A stretch of 64,000 bases of DNA from Acanthosepion esculentum (lineage: Eukaryota > Mollusca > Cephalopoda > Sepiida > Sepiidae). A model generated the notes under the pieces. The model searched no databases. It saw only the letters and a list, made by a program, of their open reading frames with translations, and was not told the DNA's origin. Positions 21,664 through 31,500 of the stretch are shown here, one piece after another. The stretch lies in the NCBI GenBank assembly GCA_964036315.1, contig OZ038510.1, positions 80,141,849-80,205,848 on the forward strand, written 5' to 3'. The first letter of the stretch is position 1, and every line of letters starts with the position of its first letter. The position numbers and the translations under genes were made by a program.

Positions 21664-22705
21664 TGGTACAACGGCCGAAACATTGTAATAAATATGGTGA
21701 CAAAGATGAGGACAATAGTCCGAATAATGTAAATAGTGTACACAATACCTCATCTCAGAATTATAGACAGATACTGAAGGGCCCAAACGTTGGAATAAAT
21801 ATGGCGACAAAGATGAGGACAATAGTCCGAATAATGTAAATAGTGTACATAATAACTCATCCCAGAAATATAGACAGATACTGAAAGGCCGAAATATTGT
21901 AATAAATATGATGACAAAGATGAGGACAATAGTCCGAATAATGTAAATAGTGTACATAATACCTCATCTCAGAAATATAGACAGATACTGAAAGGCCGAA
22001 ACATTGTAATAAATATGGCGACAAAGATGAGGACAATAGTCCGAATAATGTAAATAGTGTACATAATACCTCATCTCAGAATTATAGACAGATACTGAAG
22101 GGCCGAAACGTTGTAATAAATATGGCGACAAAGATGAGGACAATAGTCCGAATAATGTAAATAGTGTACATAATACCTCATCTCAGAATTATAGACAGAT
22201 ACTGAAGGGCCGAAACGTTGTAATAAATATGGCGACAAAGATGAGGACAATAGTCCGAATAATGTAAATAGTGTACATAATAACTCATCTCAGAAATATA
22301 GACAGATACTGAAAGGCCGAAACATTGTAATAAATATGGCGACAAAGATGAGGACAATAGTCCGAATAATGTAAATAGTGTACATAATACCTCATCTCAG
22401 AATTATAGACAGATACTGAAGGGCCGAAACGTTGTAATAAATATGGCGACAAAGATGAGGACAATAGTCCGAATAATGTAAATAGTGTACACAATACCTC
22501 ATCTCAGAATTATAGACAGATACTGAAGGGCCCAAACGTTGGAATAAATATGGCGACAAAGATGAGGACAATAGTCCGAATAATGTAAATAGTGTACATA
22601 ATAACTCATCTGAGAAATATAGACAGATACTGAAAGGCCGAAACATTGTAATAAATATGGCGACAAAGATGAGGACAATAGTCCGAATAATGTAAATAGT
22701 GTAAA
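21664..22705 (+). repeat. 107-bp tandem array, about 10 units
   Basis: Starts of the cgaaacgttgt motif at 21676, 21784, 21890, 21997, 22104, 22211, 22318, 22425, 22532 and 22639 give a 106-108-bp period. The unit includes ggcgacaaagatgaggacaa, tagtccgaataatgtaaata and tcatctcagaa. Partial open frames on the minus strand across units are a by-product of repetition. The unit is clearly homologous to the 90-bp unit at 52.8-53.7 kb. Confidence 0.95.
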
Positions 22706-22775
22706 AATTAATTATTGTTATTAACTTTTCTCCCGATTAAAAAGATTTTGTGATGATTTTTTTAAAATCATTTCA

Positions 22776-23125
22776 TCCCAAGCTAGGCGATAATACCACT
22801 AAGGCGCAACAGAGTGAAAGAGAATGAGAAAACTTTAATGTAAAGGAAAGGCAATTAAAAAAAAAACAGAGTTCAGGAAGGCGGAAGATGGCGATTGACG
22901 TCACATTTAAATTTTTGAAGATTGTAGGTGAAGCAAGAACCCGGAAGAGAGTTCCACAGACGAGAAGTGCTAGAAAATGACATAAACTTTCGGCTACATC
23001 GAGCTACCTCAACAGTAAAACAATGAGACCTAATTGCCACTCTAGTAGTACGATTAAATTCATGTGGTCGTGGTACTAGGGAGGGGAGGTCATTAGAACA
23101 ATTAACATGAAACATAGGAAAGCCA
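22776..23125 (-). pseudogene. Jockey-type LINE 3' end with 3' UTR motif
   Basis: The minus strand reads RTTRVAIRSHCFTVEVARCS, then SRLWNSLPGSCFTYNLQKFK and CDVNRHLP before a stop at 22873. This is the C-terminus of a jockey/CR1-type LINE, about 80 codons long and 5'-truncated. Downstream, minus-strand cgccttagtggtattatcgc matches LINE tails at 55469 and 57400, so the motif appears to be part of a conserved 3' UTR. Confidence 0.8.
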
Positions 23126-24005
23126 AGTACAGCGGTGGGAAAGTGATTGAAGTCGAGATGCCAGGTCAGGACTAAAACCCCTACACGTAAGCCATCAATC
23201 TGCTACATACACGAAGGAGGAAAAGGAGGAGGGTATATTGTGTTATTTAGCCTTGAGTGACAGCCAGTTTAGGAGGACAACAACTCTGAATTCAAATCCG
23301 TAAAAAGGAAAAATTAATGAGAAATTATTCCACTATCTTTACCAAACAATAATGCCGATTCACAGACAATAAAATAAAGGAATCTGGGGAAATTTATGAT
23401 CACCTACATCCTGAAGTGACATGGTATTAAAATAAAATAAAAATTAATGAAAATAAAATAAATCAATAAAAATTCCCGGACTGTTGGTTTTTCTCTCTTT
23501 TTTTGTTTTGTTTGTTAAAAATTTTTAAAAATGAAAAAAAAATTGTTTTCTCTGTTTATCTGATTTTCTTTCCAAATACAAATTTGATTCAAAGAAGAAA
23601 GAAAAAAAATCGTTGTATCGATTTTTTCAAAAAAGATGGCGGTGGTAGAGAAATATCTGTTTTCAACTCCCTGTGAACTTCCGTTGGTCAAGTAAGCAGT
23701 TTTATGGTAAAACGAACATTTGCTATTCGGAAGAAACAGTTTACAGTGGCCCACGAACTTGTCTGACCTTCAGCAAATAAATTTTATTGAGTCTCGTCAA
23801 TTAAACGTTTTATGAATTTCCGAATGAATGACGTCTACTTATTTTGAAGCAGTGAGATCAATTAGATCCAGACAGCTGAGATAAACTCGGAATGGATGAA
23901 TTATGACTAAACGAAAGTCAATTTCTCCTTTCATGTCATGAAGGAATTCATAGCAGGAAAGAATATTATACAGAGATGCAATCGGCAGAGAAGCATTCAC
24001 TTTGC
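23126..24005. other. Unassigned AT-rich DNA
   Basis: A minus-strand frame of about 79 codons (23515-23754) has low-complexity composition and no recognised domain. No other feature was supported. Confidence 0.4.
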
Positions 24006-24075
24006 TTATACAGTCTGTCCATAAAGTCCGTGCGCAATTTAAAATACTTGTAGCTTTGTAACTATACACGATCGA
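24006..24075 (+). mobile_element. Possible mariner/Tc1 terminal fragment
   Basis: tacagtctgtccataaagtc then cgtgcgcaattt resembles the start of a mariner/IS630-type terminal inverted repeat adjoining a TA. No matching opposite end or transposase was found nearby, so this is at most a solo end. Confidence 0.3.
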
Positions 24076-24188
24076 AAGAATTTGTAAAAAGGATGAGAAA
24101 TCATATGTCTCGTTGTTTCTGGTGTTCAGAAAATTTATTTATTATTTTTTACGAATTTTATTTTCAATTTTTTCAAACTTCAAAAGAA

Positions 24189-24189
<1 letters not shown>

Positions 24190-24273
<84 letters not shown>
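24190..24273. repeat. (TA)n microsatellite
   Basis: About 41 TA copies, one of the longest tracts in the window. Confidence 0.97.
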
Positions 24274-24276
<3 letters not shown>

Positions 24277-24483
24277 CTGTCAATATACCACAAAACAACC
24301 TTGAGCGCTTAGCCTTGGAGCGGGTAGAATGGAGATCAACGTGTTTTAGTGGACTTAGCAGTGTTCAATCTACTTGTCTGAATCATCTTCAAGAAGCGAA
24401 GCGTATTGGGGCAGCAGATGATTATTTAAACATACATTGTTAAATATAACAGGTAATGAATGTCTATTATGTCTGATCAGGAG

Positions 24484-24758
24484 CCGTTCTAATGTTCGAA
24501 TGTTTGTTTTAATTTCTAGGGAAAATAAAGACAAACATTTTCCAAAATTTGTATATTTTTTATTAAGTTGGTCCTAATAAAAATAATATCCTCTTTGACG
24601 GCGGATATCTTTGTTTCATATCTTTATAACCACCCTGAGGATGGCTCAAGTGAGTGGAAAGCTTACGACTAACTTAATAAAAAATATATCCAAATGTTGA
24701 ACAATTTTTGTCTTTATTTTCACCAGAAATTAAAGCAAACATTAAAACATTAGAACGG
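24484..24758. mobile_element. Inverted-repeat element with ~88-bp arms
   Basis: The left arm 24484-24570 (ccgttctaatgtt, gaaaataaagacaa, tattttttattaagtt) is the near reverse complement of the right arm 24671-24758, with a ~100-bp spacer. The spacer contains accctgaggatggctcaagt then gagtggaaagctt. It is too small to encode a protein, and no TA or longer target duplication is obvious. A foldback or MITE-type element, or a snapback retro-copy, is possible. Confidence 0.75.
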
Positions 24759-24811
24759 CCCATGATCATATATACTAGATATTCATTGTCTGCTATATTT
24801 AATAATATATG

Positions 24812-24814
<3 letters not shown>

Positions 24815-24892
<78 letters not shown>

Positions 24893-25027
24893 CACAACGC
24901 ACATGGCCTGACGATTGCGTTTAGCATGAAACAGCTTCTGGATGTTGACATCAATGTCCACTTCTATATTTACATACACTCTATCCCTGATATTGAGCAC
25001 TTTAATCCATAAATATAGGATACCTTA

Positions 25028-25108
<81 letters not shown>
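24815..25108 (-). repeat. TA-flanked dispersed repeat, copy 4, with flanking (TA)n tracts
   Basis: (TA)n at 24815-24888 and 25031-25108 enclose a diverged minus-strand copy of the repeat first seen at 636-1372: gcctgacgattgcg, agcatgaaacag, ctctatccctgatattgagc and cataaatatagg. The edge motif ataccttaaactatata recurs at 25770 and 25820. Confidence 0.85.
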
Positions 25109-25109
<1 letters not shown>

Positions 25110-25112
<3 letters not shown>

Positions 25113-25690
25113 TTTAACATATATATAAATTTAAAAAAAACTTTAACATATAATTAAATTGCTTAGACTGTTTAAACAAAAAAATTTACGAAATCTCAAA
25201 GTAAAGAAAAAAACAACGCCTATTCCAATGGAAGTTAATGACAATCTATCACAACCTCTTTCTCTTTTTTTTCTCTCTTTTTCTTTTTTTCTTTTTATTC
25301 TTTTTTGTTCTATCCCCCTCCCATATCAAGATATAACTTCCGTTAACAGATTTAACGTGTCAATGTCTAGATTTCAGCGAAAATTTAAATTTGAAACAAT
25401 AGAAATGTTACATCTAACTCAATGCTGTCTCGCTACCCCCTACACTGCTCCCACTTCGTTAATTTCCTTATTATTGCCCGTCATAAATGTGTAAATTTAT
25501 TTTCATTTTTTCATTTCAACATTTGGAAATAAATCTGATGATCCACTGTCCTTTAAAAGGGCTGTGCTGAAATAATTTATTATATGGAACCTTAAAGTAA
25601 TCTGTTTTTATTTAAATTATTAGCTCTGATTTACATTGAGCTCTCTGGATTTTATCCTCCTTGGGTCTACCCATACGGATTACCTAGTTT
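25110..25690. other. Unassigned AT-rich DNA with a pyrimidine tract
   Basis: A T/C-rich run lies near 25258-25312. The 111-codon plus frame through it lacks any recognised domain and is probably fortuitous. Confidence 0.4.
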
Positions 25691-25696
25691 TTCGTA

Positions 25697-25698
<2 letters not shown>

Positions 25699-25766
<68 letters not shown>

Positions 25767-25777
25767 CATACCTTAAA

Positions 25778-25816
<39 letters not shown>

Positions 25817-25829
25817 GCATACCTTAAAC

Positions 25830-25897
<68 letters not shown>
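25699..25897. repeat. Compound (TA)n-(TC)n-(TA)n tract
   Basis: (TA)n, then gcataccttaaac, (TC)n near 25779-25797, short (TA)n, again gcataccttaaac, and a final (TA)n. The interrupting motif is the edge of the TA-flanked dispersed repeat, so the tract probably grew from nested or duplicated edges of that element. Confidence 0.9.
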
Positions 25898-25898
<1 letters not shown>

Positions 25899-26038
25899 TA
25901 AACACTACTTCGTCATTTCTTTTTCTATTTCGTGTATACTTCATTGTTTTCTTATAAATATTAATGTAGGCCATTTTCTCAGATCACTTTCGTCATGCAC
26001 ATCACATGCTGAAGTGGCACCCAGAAATGTCTCGAGCA

Positions 26039-26380
26039 GCTTTGGTTTGGTTTGTTTTACGGCACATCAATCTCAATGGGTTATTTAAGATTTTTATTGC
26101 AGGTAATATTTATTTTCAAAAATGTATTGCTGGTTAAATTTTTTCACAAATAAGTATTACAGACATTAAAACCTATTTTTATAATTTCATAGGGTTTTGA
26201 ATCCTTTGGAGTGCTCGCTATTTGCCAATAGCTGGGACCCTGACTGGTGCTACCACTCCCAGATCAGGGTGGATCTAGAAACACCAGCAATTAAGATGTA
26301 GTTTCACGCTCTTCGAAACCTTCTGATCAAAGGCCTTGCTGCCGGATGTAGTTTATCGTCATACCCAAGACGGGAGCAGT
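26039..26380 (+). repeat. Dispersed repeat D2, copy 1
   Basis: Begins ggtttggtttgttttacggc and continues with tgggttatttaa, aaaatgtattgctggt, gatcagggtggatct, gaaacaccagcaattaag and aggccttgctgccgg. The same order is seen at 60310-60745, and the head alone in minus orientation at 17690-17958. No protein frame or tRNA-like boxes were found; the family is unclassified. Confidence 0.8.
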
Positions 26381-26558
26381 TTTGGTAGATTTGGAACCTT
26401 GATTGAAGCCGAAAAGAAGCAGGCATCGAAAATGGTCATTTTTCGTCACTTTGGCACTCCATCGTTATATATCTGAAAAGAGGTGAAATTCAATCAAATT
26501 TTAAAATTGTAACTTTTCGTTAATGAAAAAAAAAGATGAATATATTGTTAGATTATTT

Positions 26559-26992
26559 TGTGTACCTTTATACTAGTGAGCAAACCAAAATGACTTGACT
26601 CACTTTATAGTTCCCCGCTAGAAGGTTAACCAATCAGGAGACGTGAAATATTCAATCCGTCGTGTCTAAAGGCGGCCATTTTGTTTACTCTATCCGAATA
26701 CCCAGTGTCGAAAGAACAGTAGGAAGAACTACTGAACTACGCTCTGCTATTTTATCGGGATATCCACTGCTAACCTGAACTACGCTTCCCTACTGTCTTC
26801 GAAATATACACTGCCAACCTCTGGATTCTATACTCAAAGACTACCGTCATCATGAATAATATGACACCGAATGTTAATAATGTAAATAGAAATTAAATTA
26901 TGTTAAGCAATAGATTGGCTAATTTAATTTTTTTAAATAGCAAATAGGTTGTAGACTTTTCTTGAATTAATAAAGAAAAATAAAGTTACACA
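26559..26992 (+). mobile_element. Candidate solo LTR (434 bp)
   Basis: The termini are inverted: tgtgtacctttat at the left and ataaagttacaca at the right, opening TG and closing CA as in LTRs. An AATAAA signal lies near the 3' end (about 26967-26982). Inside, two degenerate direct repeats of about 45-55 bp (gaactacgct ... cactgc-aacc) occur near 26735-26822. No matching target-site duplication, primer-binding site or second LTR was found, so the call is tentative. Confidence 0.4.
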
Positions 26993-27376
26993 AAATCTTG
27001 CTCGCGAATCGATCTGTTTGATGAACAATGAGCTGATCACTGTTCATTTGTCACACTCATTCTTTGTAAATAGAGAGTTATTGGGTTAAACCGGATGTAG
27101 ACGATTTCCGTTTGCCTGAAGGCTAACTGTCTTGAATCAATCACCCGGACAGATACATTTACAAGGTGTGACAGAAACACCGCCCACATTTTAAAGGTTG
27201 TCAAAATGATAACTGCTATTAGAAAAATATTTCAATGTTATTTAAACAAAGTTTTTATTGGTTTTTAAAATGACACTCTCCATCACCCGGAAGTTCGAGC
27301 GCTTCGAGGTCTTCCAGATGATAATGTATATTCGTTTGTGTGTGCGTGTGTGTAAATAATAAAAATGTCAACTAGA

Positions 27377-27545
27377 CAAACGTATGTGTGTGTGTGTGTG
27401 TGTATGTGTGCGTGTGCGTGTGTGTGTATGTGTGTGTGCATGTGTGTGTGCATGTGTGTGCATGTGCGTGTGTGTGTATGTGTGTGTGCGTGTGTGTGTG
27501 TGTGTATGCGTGTGTGTGCGTGTGTGTGTGTGTGTCTGTGCGTGA
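27377..27545. repeat. (TG)n/(CG)-interrupted microsatellite
   Basis: TG dinucleotides with regular CG, CA and TA interruptions. The long cysteine/valine and histidine/threonine frames on the two strands are artefacts of this tract. Confidence 0.97.
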
Positions 27546-27554
27546 GGGGAACTC

Positions 27555-27685
27555 TCTGCCTTTCGAGGTGGTTGACCACCCCGATCCCGTTTATACGGGT
27601 TCTACGGGCAATTTTTGCCCGAGCCTACGGGCTCGGAAAGCCCACATTAAACCGGCCTTGTGCCACATTTGACACACGTGGGCAT
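27555..27685 (+). repeat. GC-rich multi-hairpin dispersed element, copy 1
   Basis: Four perfect short hairpins follow one another: ggtggttgaccacc, cccgtttatacggg, gggcaatttttgccc and cgagcctacgggctcg. They are followed by the tail cccacattaaaccggccttg then tgccacat. The last hairpin and the tail recur almost unchanged at 63470-63522, and a variant tail occurs twice at 56.76-57.06 kb. The element sits between two (TG)n tracts in otherwise AT-rich DNA. Compact stem-loops suggest a structured RNA origin, which is inference. Confidence 0.75.
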
Positions 27686-27698
27686 GTTGATGAATATA

Positions 27699-27819
27699 GT
27701 GCGTGTGTGTGTGTATGTGTGTGTGTGTATGTGTGTGTGCGTGTGTGTGTGTGTGCGTGTGTGTGTTTGTGTGCGTTCGTGTGTGTGTGTGTGCGTGCGT
27801 GTGTGTGTGTGCGTGTGTG

Positions 27820-27852
<33 letters not shown>

Positions 27853-27858
27853 GCGCGA
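27699..27858. repeat. (TG)n/(CG)-interrupted microsatellite
   Basis: Second TG tract, ending in CGTG repeats and a short (GC)n run. Cysteine-rich frames across it are not genes. Confidence 0.97.
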
Positions 27859-28514
27859 AATAAAAGTGGAAATGAAGGGACAAAGTGTAAAAGATAAGTC
27901 TTATAAACGACGTGTTTTGCCGACGTCTGTTGGTCTCGGCTTCTTCAAGACGTAATGAAAGACAAATCTGTGTGTAAGGAATATAAGTTTGGATTTTTAG
28001 GAAAAGGCGGACAATAAATTAAATTATCTCCTCAAATCTGACGACCAAAAAACAATAAAGTGCCTGTTTACTTGTTTTTTTTTTATATAGGTACAAACAC
28101 AGAAAACGCGATGTCTAAGATTTAAAATTAATTTCTAAAAATGAAAAATCTTTCATGAGGTTTTTAATTTAGGTTTAATTTCAAGCTAATAGATTAAATT
28201 TAATATTTCCAAGAAGCAAAATATTTTGATATATTACAAAAACAAATTTAAATTCACTGAAACCACTCCAATGTCTTTTCCAAGTAGTTATAAAGGTGTG
28301 AATGTTGTCTCCTTCGTAAAAATTATATGCTGCTAAATAAAATTAAAAAATGAATAAAATTATGACCGCCACGAGGTTTCACTCAAAAAGGGAAGACTAA
28401 CGATCTTTGTTGCCAGATAGGTCCCAAAATGAAAGTGCGAGGATTCTTCGATTTTTGTCTTTGTCCCTGAGCATGTTGAACTAAATTTGTGTCAGTGTCT
28501 ATTTTAATCAGTCA
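27859..28514. other. Unassigned DNA with a partial D1 repeat
   Basis: 28170-28262 contains the left part of repeat D1 (gattaaatttaatatttcca). On the minus strand near 27910-27950, cttgaagaagccgagaccaa then cagacgtcggcaaaacacg has the layout of a hammerhead-like core. No gene was recognised. Confidence 0.45.
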
Positions 28515-31500
28515 TATTCCTAACGTTATTATTCATTCACCCAAGTAGCGTTACTATTCAGTCACCAAGGTAGCGTTATTATTCATTCCCCCAAGTAGCG
28601 TTATTATTCAGTCACCCAGGTAGCGTTATTATTCAGTCACCCAAGTAGAGTTATTATTCAGTCACCAAAGTAGCGTTAATATTCATTCACCCAAGTAGCG
28701 TTATTATTCATTCACCCAAGTAGCGTTATTATTCAGTCACCCGGGTAGCGTTATTATTCATTCCCCCAAGTAGCGTTATTATTCATTCACCCAAGTAGCG
28801 TTATTATTCAGTCACCCGGGTAGCGTTATTATTCATTCACCCAAGAAGCGTTATTATTCATTCACACAAGTAGCATTATTATTCAGTCACCCGGGTAGCG
28901 TTATTATTGAGTCACCCAGGTAGCGTTATTATTGAGTGAACCAAGTAGCGTTATTATTCATTCACCCAAGTAGCGTTATTATTCAGTCACCCAGGTAGCG
29001 TTATTATTCATTCACACAAGTAGCGTTATTATTCAGTCACCCAGGTAGCGTTATTATTCAGTCACCCAGGTAGCGTTATTATTCAGTCACACAAGTAACG
29101 TTATTATTCATTCACACAAGTAGCGTTATTATTGAGTCACCCAGGTAGCGTTATTATTCATTCCCCCAAGTAGCGTTATTATTCAGTCACCCAGGTAGCG
29201 TTATTATTCAGTCACCCAAGTAGCGTTATTATTCATTCACCCAAGTAGCGTTATTATTCAGTCACCCAGGTAGCGTTATTATTGAGTCACACAAGTAGCG
29301 TTATTATTCATTCACACAAGTAGCGTTATTATTCATTCCCCCAAGTAGCGTTATTATTCATTCACCCAAGTAGCGTTATTATTCATTCACCCAAGTAGCG
29401 TTATTATACATTCACCCAAGTATCGTTATTATTCAGTCAACCAGGTAGCGTTATTATTCAGTCACCCAAGTAGCGTTATTATTCAGTCACCCAGGTAGCG
29501 TTATTATTCAGTCACCCAAGTAGCGTTATAATTCAGTCACGCAGGTAGCGTTATTATTCAGTCACCCAGGTAGCGTTATTATTCAGTCATCCAAGTAGCG
29601 TTATTATTCATTGCCCCAAGTAGCATTATTATTCATTCACCCAAGTAGCGTTATTATTCAGACACCCACGTAGCGTTATTATTCAGTCACCCAGGTAGCG
29701 TTATTATTCAGTCACCTAAGTAGCGTTATTATTCAGTCACCCAGGTAGCGTTATTATTCAATCACCCAGGTAGCGTTATTATTCAGTCACCCAAGTAGCG
29801 TTATTATTCAGTCACCCAAGTAGCGTTATTATTCAGTCACCCAGGTAGCGTTATTATTCAGTCACCCAAGTAGCGTTATTATTCAGTCACCCAAGTAGCA
29901 TTATTATTCAGTCACCCAGATAGCGTTATTATTCAGTTAGCCAAGTAGCGTTATTATTCAGTCACCCAAGTAGCGTTATATTCACCCAAGTAGCGTTATT
30001 ATTCAGTCACCTAGGTAGCGTTATTATTCAGTGACACAAGTAGCGTTATTATTCATTCACTCAGGTAGCGTTATTATTCAGTCACCCAGGTAGCGTTATT
30101 ATTCAGTCACCCAAGTAGCGTTATTATTCATTACCCCAGGTAGCGTTATTATTCAGTCACCCAGGTAGCGTTATTATTCAGTCACCCAAGTAGCGTCATT
30201 ATTCAGTCACCCAGGTAGCGTTATTATTCATTCACCCAAGTAGCGTTATTATTCAGTCACCCGGGTAGCGTTATTATTCATTCACCCAAGAAGCGTTATT
30301 ATTCATTCACACAAGTAGCATTATTATTCAGTCACCCGGGTAGCGTTATTATTGAGTCACCCAGGTAGCGTTATTATTGAGTGAACCAAGTAGCGTTATT
30401 ATTCATTCACCCAAGTAGCGTTATTATTCAGTCACCCAGGTAGCGTTATTATTCATTCACCCAAGTAGCGTTATTATTCAGTCACCCAGGTAGCGTTATT
30501 ATTCAGTCACCCAGGTAGCGTTATTATTCAGTCACACAAGTAACGTTATTATTCATTCACACAAGTAGCGTTATTATTGAGTCACCCAGGTAGCGTTATT
30601 ATTCATTCCCCCAAGTAGCGTTATTATTCAGTCACCCAGGTAGCGTTATTATTCAGTCACCCAAGTAGCGTTATTATTCATTCATCCAAGTAGCGTTATT
30701 ATTCAGTCACGCAGGTAGCGTTATTATTGAGTCACACAAGTAGCGTTATTATTCATTCACACAAGTAGCGTTATTATTCATTCCCCCAAGTAGCGTTATT
30801 ATTCATTCACCCAAGTAGCGTTATTATTCATTCACCCAAGTAGCGTTATTATACATTCACCCAAGTATCGTTATTATTCAGTCAACCAGGTAGCGTTATT
30901 ATTCAGTCACCCAAGTAGCGTTATTATTCAGTCACCCAGGTAGCGTTATTATTCAGTCACCCAAGTAGCGTTATAATTCAGTCACGCAGGTAGCGTTATT
31001 ATTCAGTCACCCAGGTAGCGTTATTATTCAGTCATCCAAGTAGCGTTATTATTCATTGCCCCAAGTAGCATTATTATTCATTCACCCAAGTAGCGTTATT
31101 ATTCAGACACCCACGTAGCGTTATTATTCAGTCACCCAGGTAGCGTTATTATTCAGTCACCTAAGTAGCGTTATTATTCAGTCACCCAGGTAGCGTTATT
31201 ATTCAATCACCCAGGTAGCGTTATTATTCAGTCACCCAAGTAGCGTTATTATTCAGTCACCCAAGTAGCGTTATTATTCAGTCACCCAGGTAGCGTTATT
31301 ATTCAGTCACCCAAGTAGCGTTATTATTCAGTCACCCAAGTAGCATTATTATTCAGTCACCCAGATAGCGTTATTATTCAGTTAGCCAAGTAGCGTTATT
31401 ATTCAGTCACCCAAGTAGCGTTATATTCACCCAAGTAGGGTTATTATTCAGTCACCTAGGTAGCGTTATTATTCAGTGACACAAGTAGCGTTATTATTCA

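Noticed and set aside
25159..25494. 111-codon frame with phenylalanine-rich centre
   Set aside because: The centre is a T/C tract; no domain or splice context was found.
27365..27955. 196-codon cysteine/valine-rich frame
   Set aside because: It is a translation of interrupted (TG)n microsatellite; the complementary strand gives an equally long His/Thr frame.
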